A stretch of 64,000 nt of DNA from Enterobacter sp. Bisph1 (GTDB lineage: Bacteria; Pseudomonadota; Gammaproteobacteria; Enterobacterales; Enterobacteriaceae). The translations under genes were made by a program, and so were the position numbers. Below are positions 30,079 through 38,051 of this stretch, one piece after another (the first letter of the stretch is position 1; every line of letters starts with the position of its first letter). The notes beneath the pieces were generated by a model. That model was not told the DNA's origin and did no database searches. It saw only the letters and a list, made by a program, of their open reading frames with translations. The stretch lies in the NCBI RefSeq assembly GCF_000814905.1, contig NZ_JXAG01000022.1, positions 1 through 64,000 of the forward strand, in the 5' to 3' direction.

Positions 30079-30699
30079 ATGACCTTCGAATGGTGGTTCG
30101 CCTACCTGCTAACATCTATAATTTTGAGCCTCTCCCCCGGTTCGGGCGCAATCAATACCATGACTACCTCGATTAGCCACGGCTATCGCGGCGCGGCAGC
30201 TTCCATTGCCGGGCTGCAAACGGGTCTTGGGATTCATATTGTGCTGGTGGGCGTTGGTCTGGGTACGCTGTTCTCACGCTCGGTGCTGGCGTTTGAAGTG
30301 TTGAAATGGGCGGGCGCGGCCTACCTTATCTGGCTCGGTATTCAGCAGTGGCGCGCCGCCGGCGCTATCGATCTCAACACGCTGGCCAACGTACAATCCC
30401 GCGGACGTTTGTTTAAACGCGCGGTTTTTGTCAATCTGACCAACCCAAAGAGCATCGTTTTTCTCGCGGCCCTGTTTCCGCAATTTATCGTGCCGCACCA
30501 GCCGCAGGTGATGCAGTATGCGGTGCTCGGTATTACCACCATTGTGGTGGATATTATTGTGATGATTGGCTATGCGACGCTGGCGCAGCGCATTGCGAGC
30601 TGGATTAAAGGCCCACGGCAAATGAAGGCGCTGAACAAAGTGTTTGGTTCGTTGTTTATGCTGGTCGGCGCGCTGCTGGCATCGGCAAGGCACGCCTGA
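30079..30699 (+). CDS. rhtB: Homoserine/homoserine lactone efflux protein RhtB
   Basis: RhtB exports homoserine, homoserine lactone and related compounds and belongs to the LysE superfamily. The 206 residues show six membrane helices and the family N-terminus [19 protein letters not shown]. The block [21 protein letters not shown] is the conserved third-helix region. It is divergent from pldB and ends in a strong terminator before rhtC. Confidence 0.92.
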   Translation: MTFEWWFAYLLTSIILSLSPGSGAINTMTTSISHGYRGAAASIAGLQTGLGIHIVLVGVGLGTLFSRSVLAFEVLKWAGAAYLIWLGIQQWRAAGAIDLNTLANVQSRGRLFKRAVFVNLTNPKSIVFLAALFPQFIVPHQPQVMQYAVLGITTIVVDIIVMIGYATLAQRIASWIKGPRQMKALNKVFGSLFMLVGALLASARHA

Positions 30700-30705
30700 G
30701 AAGCG

Positions 30706-30735
30706 AGCCGGATAGAAACTATCCGGCTGTTTTTT
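30706..30735 (+). terminator. Rho-independent terminator of rhtB
   Basis: AGCCGGATAG (30706-30715) pairs with CTATCCGGCT (30719-30728) around a 3-base loop, followed by a T run at 30730-30735. The reverse strand lacks an equal T run. It just reaches the rhtC stop codon region. Confidence 0.88.
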
Positions 30736-31354
30736 AGCGAGAGATAATTAAGTGAATACCGAAACCGGCGAACAGCGCGCCGGCAAAACCATCAATCCAC
30801 TTCGCCAGGCGCTGATAACCGCGACGAATTTTCGGTAAAGCAAACAGGCTTGCCACCACGGTAAACCAGGCGAAAGTCTCCAGCGCGATCAGCATAAAGA
30901 TGCCCCAGCGCGCACCTGCGCCGACGCTATCGCCCACGAAGAGGGAAAATACCGAGCCGAAGTAGATAATCGCTTTCGGGTTGGCGAGATTGGTCAGCAG
31001 GCCTTTGATAAAGCTCCGACCGCTGGCCGCCAGCTCGACCTGCGGTGCATCGCCGCTTTGCTGCTCTTTCTTAAGCGCACCGCGCAGCATCTGGTAGCCC
31101 ATCCAGCAGAGATAAAGCCCGCCGCCGACCATAATAATGTTATGCAGCCAGGCCATTTTCGCGAGGATCAGGTTCAAACCGAGCAGCGCCACGCCGGCCC
31201 AGATCATTACGCCAACGGTAATACCGAGCACGCCCATCATCGCTTCTTTGCGTGAGCGGCTAACGGCGGTTTGGGAGACAAAGAAGAAATCGGGGCCGGG
31301 ACTCATCAGCGCCACAATGTGTACCAGCGCCACGGTCAGAAAAAGCATGAGCAT
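30734..31354 (-). CDS. rhtC: Threonine efflux protein RhtC
   Basis: RhtC is an inner-membrane exporter of threonine and homoserine of the LysE superfamily, a paralogue of the adjacent RhtB. The 206 residues start MLMLFLTVALVHIVALMSPG and include LLTNLANPKAIIYFGSVFSLF. It is transcribed in the same direction as recQ, 61 bp downstream of it, and converges with rhtB. Confidence 0.93.
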   Translation of the reverse strand: MLMLFLTVALVHIVALMSPGPDFFFVSQTAVSRSRKEAMMGVLGITVGVMIWAGVALLGLNLILAKMAWLHNIIMVGGGLYLCWMGYQMLRGALKKEQQSGDAPQVELAASGRSFIKGLLTNLANPKAIIYFGSVFSLFVGDSVGAGARWGIFMLIALETFAWFTVVASLFALPKIRRGYQRLAKWIDGFAGALFAGFGIHLIISR

Positions 31355-31415
31355 AATTAACTCGCGGGAAAAATGTTCAGTGGGCCATTATCCTGCCACT
31401 TTTTCACCAGAGTGA

Positions 31416-33242
31416 CTACTCTTCTTCGCCGTCGACATGAGAGCGGATCAGCGCCATAAACTCGCGGCCGAAACGCTCCAGTTTGCGCGTACCCACGCCG
31501 TTGACGCTAAGCATTTCCCCCGGCGACAGCGGCATTTGTTCGGCCATCTCAATCAGCGTCGCGTCGTTAAACACGACATAGGGCGGGATATTCTCTTCAT
31601 CGGCAATCGCTTTGCGCAGTTTACGCAGCTTGGCGAACAGCTTGCGGTCATAGTTGCCCACCGCCGCTTTCTGCATCACTTTCGATTTCAACGCCACCAT
31701 GCGCGGCACCGCCAGCATTAGCGGAACTTCACCGCGCAGCAACGGGCGTGCGGCTTCGGTCAGCTGCAGCGCCGAGTGGCTGGCAATGTTCTGCGTGGCG
31801 AAGCCCAAATGGATCAGCTGACGAAAAACGCTCACCCAGTGTTCATGGCTGTGCTCACGCCCGATGCCATACACCGGCAATTTATCGTGCCCATACTCGC
31901 GGATACGCTGGTTGTTGGCCCCGCGCAGCACTTCCACGACATAGCCCATACCGAAACGTTGATTAACGCGGTAGATAGCCGACAGCGCTTTTTGCGCGTC
32001 CTGCAAACCGTCGTACTGCCGCGGCGGATCGAGGCAAATATCGCAGTTGCCGCACGGCTCCTGCCGACCCTCACCAAAATAGTTGAGCAGCACCAGACGA
32101 CGGCAAGTTTGTGCTTCGGCAAAAGCACCCATCGCATTGAGCTTGTGCCGCTCAATATCCTGCAGCGGGCCGGCGGGCTTCTCTTCCAGGCAGCGGCGCA
32201 GCCATGCCATATCCGCCGGATCGTAAAACAGCATCGCCTCCGCAGGCAGGCCATCACGCCCGGCACGACCGGTTTCCTGATAGTAAGACTCGATATTGCG
32301 TGGAATATCAAAATGCACCACAAAGCGCACATTAGGCTTGTTAATGCCCATCCCAAAAGCGACGGTGGCCACCACGATTTGCAAGTCGTCGCGCTGGAAC
32401 TGCTCCTGCACCCGCGCCCGGACGGCATTTTCCAGCCCGGCATGGTAGGCCGCCGCGCTAAAACCACGGCTTTGCAAACGCGCGGCGGTATCTTCAACCT
32501 TTGCCCGGCTGTTGCAATAAATAATACCGGACTTGCCGCGCTGCTCCTGCACGTAACGCAGTAGCTGATCGAGCGGCTTAAATTTTTCCATTAGCATGTA
32601 ACGGATATTCGGGCGATCGAAACTGCTGACCTGGATCAGCGGGTCGTTAAGCCCCAGCAGACGTTCGATATCGCGGCGGGTGGTGTCATCGGCGGTAGCG
32701 GTAAGCGCCATAAAAGGCACGGACGGCAGCATCTGGCGCAGTTGGCCCAACGCAGCATATTCCGGGCGGAAATCGTGCCCCCACTGAGAAATACAGTGCG
32801 CTTCGTCAACCGCCAGTAAGACCGGGTTCCACTGGCGCAACTGGTCGAGGAAGTTGTCGAGCATCAGACGCTCGGGCGCGATATAGAGCAGGCGGATCTG
32901 GCCGTTTCGACAGCCGTTGATCACCTCAAACTGCTGTTCGCGGCTCTGGGTTGAGTTCAGACACGCCGCCGCAACGCCGTTCGCCAGCAGCTGATCGACC
33001 TGATCTTTCATCAGCGAAATAAGCGGCGAAACCACCACCGTTAAGCCGCCCAGCACCAGCGCAGGGATCTGATAACAGAGGGATTTCCCACCGCCGGTCG
33101 GCATTACCACCAGGCAATCGCGACCGCTGAGCACGGTGTCGATAATATCCTGCTGGCCCGGGCGAAATTGCTGGTAGCCGAAGGTCTCTTGCAAAACCTG
33201 TTTCGCCAGCGCTTCCTGATCCAATACTTCCGCCTGTGCCAC
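31416..33242 (-). CDS. recQ: ATP-dependent DNA helicase RecQ
   Basis: RecQ is a 3'-5' helicase acting with RecF-pathway proteins and topoisomerase III at gaps and stalled forks. Motif [20 protein letters not shown] box [16 protein letters not shown], motif [16 protein letters not shown], the RQC zinc cysteines (C-x16-C-x2-C-x2-C region around [11 protein letters not shown]) and a C-terminal HRDC domain are all present. The GTG at 33242 gives 608 residues, matching the GTG start used in E. coli. The frame stays open upstream to 33305, but that stretch contains the pldA terminator. Confidence 0.94.
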   Translation of the reverse strand: MAQAEVLDQEALAKQVLQETFGYQQFRPGQQDIIDTVLSGRDCLVVMPTGGGKSLCYQIPALVLGGLTVVVSPLISLMKDQVDQLLANGVAAACLNSTQSREQQFEVINGCRNGQIRLLYIAPERLMLDNFLDQLRQWNPVLLAVDEAHCISQWGHDFRPEYAALGQLRQMLPSVPFMALTATADDTTRRDIERLLGLNDPLIQVSSFDRPNIRYMLMEKFKPLDQLLRYVQEQRGKSGIIYCNSRAKVEDTAARLQSRGFSAAAYHAGLENAVRARVQEQFQRDDLQIVVATVAFGMGINKPNVRFVVHFDIPRNIESYYQETGRAGRDGLPAEAMLFYDPADMAWLRRCLEEKPAGPLQDIERHKLNAMGAFAEAQTCRRLVLLNYFGEGRQEPCGNCDICLDPPRQYDGLQDAQKALSAIYRVNQRFGMGYVVEVLRGANNQRIREYGHDKLPVYGIGREHSHEHWVSVFRQLIHLGFATQNIASHSALQLTEAARPLLRGEVPLMLAVPRMVALKSKVMQKAAVGNYDRKLFAKLRKLRKAIADEENIPPYVVFNDATLIEMAEQMPLSPGEMLSVNGVGTRKLERFGREFMALIRSHVDGEEE

Positions 33243-33260
33243 TGAGACCCCGTCTAGCCA

Positions 33261-33291
33261 AAATAAAACAGGCGCTATTTTCAGCGCCTGT
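33261..33291 (-). terminator. Rho-independent terminator of pldA
   Basis: On the minus strand ACAGGCGCT (read 33291-33283) pairs with AGCGCCTGT (33276-33268), followed by TTTATTTT. It begins 17 bp past the pldA stop and ends about 20 bp before the recQ start codon. Confidence 0.85.
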
Positions 33292-33308
33292 GAGAGAAAC
33301 TGCAACGC

Positions 33309-34178
33309 TTAAAACAGATCGTTTAGCATTACACCAACGCCAACACGTGTCTGATTGAAGTTATAGTCAATCAGCGACTCGCCGTACCCGCTGTAGACCT
33401 GGGTATAGAAGCGTACATGTTTGGTGATGGGATAGCTTACCCCAATCTCCGCGCCACCGTAGCCGGTATTCCAGTTATATTGCCCTTTTGCGCTGAGGAT
33501 CGCATCGCCCAACTCATAGCCAATTTTCAACTGGTAATAACCCATATACTTGGTGATGTTTGGATTGTCCTCAACCGAGCCCACGACATACCAGGGTTTA
33601 ACTTCTACCATCCAGTTGCCGTGCTGCGCCATTAATCGCGCATAGGCACGGTTCCAGCTGCGGGATGTCGGATCGGAACGCCCGTTCGAATCATGGTTAT
33701 AACCAAACTCAACGTCGCGCAGGGTCCAGCCAGCAAACTCATAATCCGTGGCAAAGCCGAGGAACAGCTGCGGCTCATAGTTCGTTTCACGGAACGGTGC
33801 CGACTGGCTGCTGTTTGACAGCTGCCACCAGGATTTTTGCGTGTAGGAAGCGCCGAACACCGAGTTTGGCCCGAGAATCCCGCGCCAGAGCGGAAACGCC
33901 AGGCTGAGCTGGAATTTCACTTCATCTTTCCGGGCATGATCGGACCAATTATAGGAGCTGATCGCTTCTTTATTCAGATCGCTGGTGTCGGTATACAGCA
34001 CATAGTTTGTTTCATACGGGTAGAGTGTGAAAGGATTGTCATGCTCAAGTAATAAATTGGCGATGACGCTACCGCGCACGGCTGGCGCATCATGCACTTC
34101 TTTTATTGTCGCTTCTTGCGCATAAGCCATAAAGGGCAGTGCAAGCACTGCTAAAAACCAACCCAGAGAGGTCCGCAT
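33309..34178 (-). CDS. pldA: Outer-membrane phospholipase A (OMPLA)
   Basis: PldA is a calcium-dependent phospholipase of the outer membrane that removes phospholipid from the outer leaflet. It becomes active as a dimer when lipid asymmetry is lost. A signal peptide (about 20 residues, cleaved after AYA) precedes a 12-strand barrel that ends in phenylalanine. The catalytic His and Ser are in GYNHDSNGRSDPTSRSWN. The start at 34178 (MRTSLGWFL) gives 289 residues as in E. coli; an ATG seven codons upstream is less likely. Confidence 0.94.
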   Translation of the reverse strand: MRTSLGWFLAVLALPFMAYAQEATIKEVHDAPAVRGSVIANLLLEHDNPFTLYPYETNYVLYTDTSDLNKEAISSYNWSDHARKDEVKFQLSLAFPLWRGILGPNSVFGASYTQKSWWQLSNSSQSAPFRETNYEPQLFLGFATDYEFAGWTLRDVEFGYNHDSNGRSDPTSRSWNRAYARLMAQHGNWMVEVKPWYVVGSVEDNPNITKYMGYYQLKIGYELGDAILSAKGQYNWNTGYGGAEIGVSYPITKHVRFYTQVYSGYGESLIDYNFNQTRVGVGVMLNDLF

Positions 34179-34337
34179 CGGTTTGCTGCTCCAAATCATA
34201 TTGTTGAACTGACGAATTTTCCCGCAGGTATTCTACATATTTATTGCGACAGTGCGCAGCTATCCGCTCTGAAAGTGGAAAACAACAATCGATAGGCATA
34301 ATATCAACATTTCATTAACTCATCGGATCAGATAGCT

Positions 34338-34805
34338 ATGTCAGTTGTTCTCACAGCGGAAGAAGTCCTGAAGAAGGTCGGCGAAATCTTCGTCTATCAC
34401 ATGCCGTTCAATCGTGCGTTAGGGCTGGAGCTGGAGCGCTATGAAAGAGATTACGCGCAGCTGTGTTTCAATAACCAGCCTATGATGGTCGGCAACTGGG
34501 CACAAAGTATTTTACATGGCGGAGTGATCGCTTCTGCCCTCGATGTTGCTGCGGGCCTTGTCTGCGTTGGCAGTACCCTAACCCGCCATGAAACCATTAG
34601 CGAAGAGGAGCTGCGCCAGCGTTTGTCACGAATGGGCACTATCGATTTGCGTGTTGATTATCTGCGCCCGGGGCGCGGTACGCGCTTTACCGCCAGCAGC
34701 AGCCTGCTGCGCGCGGGCAATAAAGTGGCCGTCGCGCGCGTGGAGCTTCATAACGAAGAACAGCTCTATATCGCCAGCGCGACCGCCACCTATATGGTGG
34801 GGTGA
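34338..34805 (+). CDS. yigI: Acyl-CoA thioesterase YigI
   Basis: YigI is a 155-residue hotdog-fold thioesterase that acts on medium- and long-chain acyl-CoA. The family segment [22 protein letters not shown] holds the helix-start HGG motif and a conserved aspartate. It ends with [20 protein letters not shown], typical of the PaaI/4HBT group. It is divergent from pldA; rarD starts 55 bp downstream. Confidence 0.88.
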   Translation: MSVVLTAEEVLKKVGEIFVYHMPFNRALGLELERYERDYAQLCFNNQPMMVGNWAQSILHGGVIASALDVAAGLVCVGSTLTRHETISEEELRQRLSRMGTIDLRVDYLRPGRGTRFTASSSLLRAGNKVAVARVELHNEEQLYIASATATYMVG

Positions 34806-34860
34806 GCCTGAGATAAAATTCGGGTACCATGAGCATTCATTTCAGCCAAGAGTTCTCCCG

Positions 34861-35757
34861 ATGGATGCAAAACAGACGCGGCTGGGCGTGATTCTCGCCC
34901 TGGCCGCTTATTTTATTTGGGGTATCGCCCCGGCCTATTTCAAAACGATTTGGTTTGTTCCGGCGGACGAGATTCTGACGCACCGGGTGATCTGGTCGTT
35001 CTTCTTTATGCTGGCGTTAATCAGCGTCAGCCGCCAGTGGGGCAGCGTAAAAGCCCTGCTAAAAACGCCAAAAAAGATCCTGCTGCTGGCGCTGTCCGCC
35101 GTGCTGGTGGGCGGTAACTGGCTGCTGTTTATCTGGTCGGTAAACCATAACCATATGCTGGAAGCGAGCCTGGGCTACTTTATTAACCCGCTGGTGAATA
35201 TTCTGTTGGGCATGCTTTTTTTGGGTGAGCGCTTTCGCCGCATGCAGTGGCTGGCGGTGCTGCTCGCCGCCACCGGCGTGCTGGTTCAGTTGTGGACTTT
35301 CGGCTCACTGCCGCTTATCGCCCTTGGGCTGGCCTTTAGCTTTGCTTTTTATGGCCTGCTGCGTAAGAAGATCGCGGTAGAAGCGCAAACCGGCATGCTG
35401 ATAGAAACGCTGTGGCTGCTTCCGGTTGCGGCGGTCTGGTTATTTGGTATCACCGATACCCCAACCAGCCATATGGGGCAAAACAGTCTGTCACTCAACC
35501 TGCTGTTGATGGCCGCAGGCGTGGTGACTACCGTACCGCTGCTCTGTTTTACCGGTGCGGCCACGCGGCTTCGCCTGTCGACCCTCGGCTTCTTTCAATA
35601 TATTGGCCCGACGCTGATGTTCCTGCTGGCGGTGCTCTTTTATGGCGAACATCCCGGCGCGGATAAAATGGTGACCTTCGCCTTTATTTGGCTGGCGCTG
35701 GCAATTTTTGTGCTGGATGCCATTTATACCCAGCGCGGGCTACGCAAACGTGCCTGA
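34861..35757 (+). CDS. rarD: RarD, EamA-family permease
   Basis: RarD is a ten-helix inner-membrane protein of the drug/metabolite transporter superfamily. It was named for chloramphenicol sensitivity and its natural substrate is unknown. The start at 34861 (MDAKQTRLGVILALAAYFIW) gives 298 residues, close to the 296 of E. coli. The frame is open far upstream through yigI, but that part is not RarD-like. The block RLSTLGFFQYIGPTLMFLLA is a family mark. Confidence 0.92.
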   Translation: MDAKQTRLGVILALAAYFIWGIAPAYFKTIWFVPADEILTHRVIWSFFFMLALISVSRQWGSVKALLKTPKKILLLALSAVLVGGNWLLFIWSVNHNHMLEASLGYFINPLVNILLGMLFLGERFRRMQWLAVLLAATGVLVQLWTFGSLPLIALGLAFSFAFYGLLRKKIAVEAQTGMLIETLWLLPVAAVWLFGITDTPTSHMGQNSLSLNLLLMAAGVVTTVPLLCFTGAATRLRLSTLGFFQYIGPTLMFLLAVLFYGEHPGADKMVTFAFIWLALAIFVLDAIYTQRGLRKRA

Positions 35758-35766
35758 TTAAATAGA

Positions 35767-35785
35767 CGGGCGGAATAGCCGCCCG
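35767..35785 (+). terminator. Hairpin after rarD
   Basis: CGGGCGG (35767-35773) and CCGCCCG (35779-35785) form a strong 7-bp stem 10 bp past the rarD stop. A C run, not a T run, follows, so termination would not be fully intrinsic. Confidence 0.5.
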
Positions 35786-35890
35786 CCCCCTACAAAATTT
35801 AGGAGGAAACGATTTAGTTAATCGCTAAACGGGACATGGAGTGGTATGTTCCCCCCCCTTCGCTTTAATGCCATTCAGGATGAATCACGC

Positions 35891-36319
35891 ATGTTTCGCA
35901 GGATTTTTTTGCCGTCGGGCAAAACGTGCCTCGCGCGTGGGCCGTATATCCTAACCTTTTTGCTTCTGCATATTCTCTTTTTAACTATCGCTTTCAATGT
36001 CGCTTCGTTACCGGTGCTGCCGCTGGTGTGCTTGGTTCTCTATACGTATTTGAAACTAAATACCAACGCGCAACGCTTTAGAGACAGCGGCCAGAAAGGA
36101 CGGTATATCGTCATTATATCGTTGCTGGTTTATGTCGTAGCGCTCGGGATTACGCGCGCCAACATAACGAGTGATGATGATTGTCTAAACCTTGGCATCA
36201 GAATCTATTTTGGCTACGACTTGCTGGTGTTTGTGTTTTTTATGCTCGCACCGACGCAATTAAACCAACAAGGTCATTCCACGGACAAGGTGTCCATTTC
36301 AGGAGGGAAAAATGAGTGA
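35891..36319 (+). CDS. yigG: YigG-like inner-membrane protein
   Basis: A small membrane protein of unknown function in the place of E. coli yigG. Four hydrophobic segments are seen, starting GPYILTFLLLHILFLTIAFN, then LPVLPLVCLVLYTYL, IVIISLLVYVVALGI and YFGYDLLVFVFFMLA. I start at the ATG at 35891 (MFRRIFLPSGKTCLARGP, AGGA 10 bp upstream), giving 142 residues. An in-frame ATG at 35846, with GGAG 4 bp upstream, would give 157 and place an 8-C run in the fourth to sixth bases onward of the gene. The end overlaps yigF by 8 bp. Confidence 0.7.
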   Translation: MFRRIFLPSGKTCLARGPYILTFLLLHILFLTIAFNVASLPVLPLVCLVLYTYLKLNTNAQRFRDSGQKGRYIVIISLLVYVVALGITRANITSDDDCLNLGIRIYFGYDLLVFVFFMLAPTQLNQQGHSTDKVSISGGKNE

Positions 36320-36704
36320 TATCAGCACTTATGATTATAAAAATGACAACACACTGAGCGAGAAATGGAAATTCCGTTTCGCGTTTTATGAGAAGAATGG
36401 TTATCCCGGTTTCTGGAAGATGACTCCTGCCTGGAAAAGCGCATTTAAAGAGATAGGGTTCTGGCAGAAGCGCCGCGTCTCGATGAATCTCTTCGCTTAC
36501 GCTTTCTCATTTATCTATTTAATGATTCTTGGTCTGTGGAAAAAAGCCACTCTGGTATTAGTACTTAATCTGGTGACGTTTATTGTTGCCGTACTTACCG
36601 GTCTTGGTCCGCTGATGTTAGTCGTTAACGGTTATATCGGATGGCGAGCCAATATCTGGTATTACGAATATAAAGTGAAAGGCATCCAGACCTGGAGCCT
36701 GTAA
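36312..36704 (+). CDS. yigF: DUF2628 membrane protein YigF
   Basis: A 130-residue protein of the DUF2628 family, function unknown. The N-terminal 50 residues are soluble and aromatic-rich (KWKFRFAFYEKNGYPGFWKM). Two or three membrane segments follow (LFAYAFSFIYLMILGLW, LVLVLNLVTFIVAVLTGLG, MLVVNGYIGWRANIWYY). It overlaps yigG by 8 bp with its own AGGAGG site, so the pair is co-expressed. A two-way terminator follows. Confidence 0.75.
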   Translation: MSDISTYDYKNDNTLSEKWKFRFAFYEKNGYPGFWKMTPAWKSAFKEIGFWQKRRVSMNLFAYAFSFIYLMILGLWKKATLVLVLNLVTFIVAVLTGLGPLMLVVNGYIGWRANIWYYEYKVKGIQTWSL

Positions 36705-36705
36705 C

Positions 36706-36740
36706 AAAAAAAGGTTCAGCATCGTGCTGAACCTTTTTTG
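36706..36740. terminator. Two-way terminator between yigF and corA
   Basis: AGGTTCAGCA (36712-36721) and TGCTGAACCT (36725-36734) form a 10-bp stem flanked by an A run on the left and a T run on the right. It can therefore end both the yigGF and the corA transcripts. Confidence 0.92.
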
Positions 36741-36742
36741 TT

Positions 36743-37693
36743 TTACAGCCAGTTACGCCGTTTGAAATAGAGATATGGCGCCAGCCCGGCAAGGATCATA
36801 AAGATGATTGCGCCAGGGTAGCCGAAGCTCCAGTGCAGCTCGGGCATAAACTCAAAGTTCATCCCGTAGCTGGACGCCACCAGCGTCGGCGGCAGGAACA
36901 CCACCGAGACCACCGAGAAGATCTTGATGATACGGTTCTGTTCGATATTGATAAAACCCATCGCCGCCTGCATCAGGAAGTTCACTTTCTGGAAAAGGGA
37001 TTCGTTATGCGGCAACAGAGATTCGATATCGCGCAGGATCTCGCGCGCCTGCTCAAGCTGACCGGCCGGTAAACGCGCCTTGCGTACCAGGAAGTTTAAC
37101 GCGCGCTGGGTATCCATCAGACACAGACGCACTTTCCAGCCGATATCTTCCTGTTCCGCCAGCGTCGAGAGTGCTTCGTCATACTCGTCGCCCTGCTGGC
37201 CTTCCATAATCACGCGGCTCAGCTTTTCCAGATCGCTGTAGATGTTTTCGATTTCATCCGCCAGCTGTTCGATTTTGGTTTCGAACAGATCCAGCAGCAG
37301 CTCATAAGCGTTACCGTCGACCATCTCCTGGCTGCGGGCGCGCATACGATAGAGGCGAAAAGCGGGCAGTTCGCGTTCACGCAGCGTAAACAGGCGGCCT
37401 TCACGAATGGTAAAAGCCACCGTTGAGTTACCTGCATGATCTTCCGCATCTTCGAAAAAGAAGAAGGAGTGAATGTGCAGGCCGTCTTCGTCTTCAAAAA
37501 AACGCGCCGAGGCCTCAATGTCTTCCAGTTCAGGGCGGGTGGCCAGATTCTGACCCAATTCCGTTTGCACGCGGGTACGTTCTTCATCGTCCGGCTCGAC
37601 CAAATCAACCCAAACAGAGCTGGCGAGATGTTTGATTTCGTCAGCCTCAAGGCGGGTTAAACGATTGTTTTCCAGTTGAAATGCGCTCAGCAT
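36743..37693 (-). CDS. corA: Magnesium/cobalt transporter CorA
   Basis: CorA is the main pentameric magnesium channel of the inner membrane and also passes cobalt and nickel. The signature [11 protein letters not shown] lies between the two C-terminal membrane helices; the large N-terminal part is the cytoplasmic magnesium-sensing funnel. The start at 37693 ([16 protein letters not shown]) gives 316 residues as in E. coli. The 140 bp upstream hold a probable corL leader ORF, so expression is likely controlled by premature, Rho-dependent termination as in Salmonella. Confidence 0.96.
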   Translation of the reverse strand: MLSAFQLENNRLTRLEADEIKHLASSVWVDLVEPDDEERTRVQTELGQNLATRPELEDIEASARFFEDEDGLHIHSFFFFEDAEDHAGNSTVAFTIREGRLFTLRERELPAFRLYRMRARSQEMVDGNAYELLLDLFETKIEQLADEIENIYSDLEKLSRVIMEGQQGDEYDEALSTLAEQEDIGWKVRLCLMDTQRALNFLVRKARLPAGQLEQAREILRDIESLLPHNESLFQKVNFLMQAAMGFINIEQNRIIKIFSVVSVVFLPPTLVASSYGMNFEFMPELHWSFGYPGAIIFMILAGLAPYLYFKRRNWL

Positions 37694-37759
37694 AGCCGGG
37701 ACTCCCAATGCAAAAAATATTGGACAGTTCGGTGGGCACACAAAGAAACAAATTGGGTT

Positions 37760-37834
37760 TCAGACCATTAAACAGCCTGACTCAGCGCGACGGGAATAGA
37801 ACGGGTCGCTGACAACCTCTAAGGCCATCAGCAT
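37760..37834 (-). CDS. corL: Probable corA leader peptide CorL
   Basis: A 24-codon reading frame (ATG at 37834, TGA at 37762-37760) lies 66 bp upstream of the corA ATG. The peptide starts MLMALEVVSDPFYSRR and ends GCLMV. A weak AAGG site lies about 10 bp upstream; a second in-frame ATG at 37828 is an alternative start. In Salmonella, translation of a short corL ORF in the corA leader decides whether Rho stops transcription. Position and size fit, but I have not aligned it to the Salmonella peptide. Confidence 0.6.
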   Translation of the reverse strand: MLMALEVVSDPFYSRRAESGCLMV

Positions 37835-37850
37835 AAGGAGATAGCCTTAG
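37819..37850 (-). promoter_or_regulatory. Leader hairpin enclosing the corL start
   Basis: On the minus strand CTAAGGC (37850-37844) and GCCTTAG (37825-37819) are perfect inverted 7-mers. The first corL ATG lies in the loop and its AAGG site in the stem, so folding would hide corL translation initiation. The remaining leader, about 37850-38050, contains the corA promoter by inference, but I could not assign -35 and -10 with confidence. Confidence 0.5.
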
Positions 37851-38051
37851 GAGTTGTTCCTGAAAACCAGGAAATTGAGCCAGTATCTACTGGGTGTGTC
37901 CAAGGCGAATGTCCTCTTAGCGTGATCGTGCGCGCATGTTACGCCAGCACTCAAAAGGCGTCAACACGCAACGAAACGCGAAAGAGCATTATTTGCCCTT
38001 CAGCGTATAAGGCTAGCAGAGTATTACAAAAAAATGATATTTTTCTGAATG

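Noticed and set aside
35801-35816. AGGAGG followed by ATT TAG as a minimal start-stop ORF
   Set aside because: ATT starts are very rare, and a one-codon ORF cannot be supported from sequence alone.
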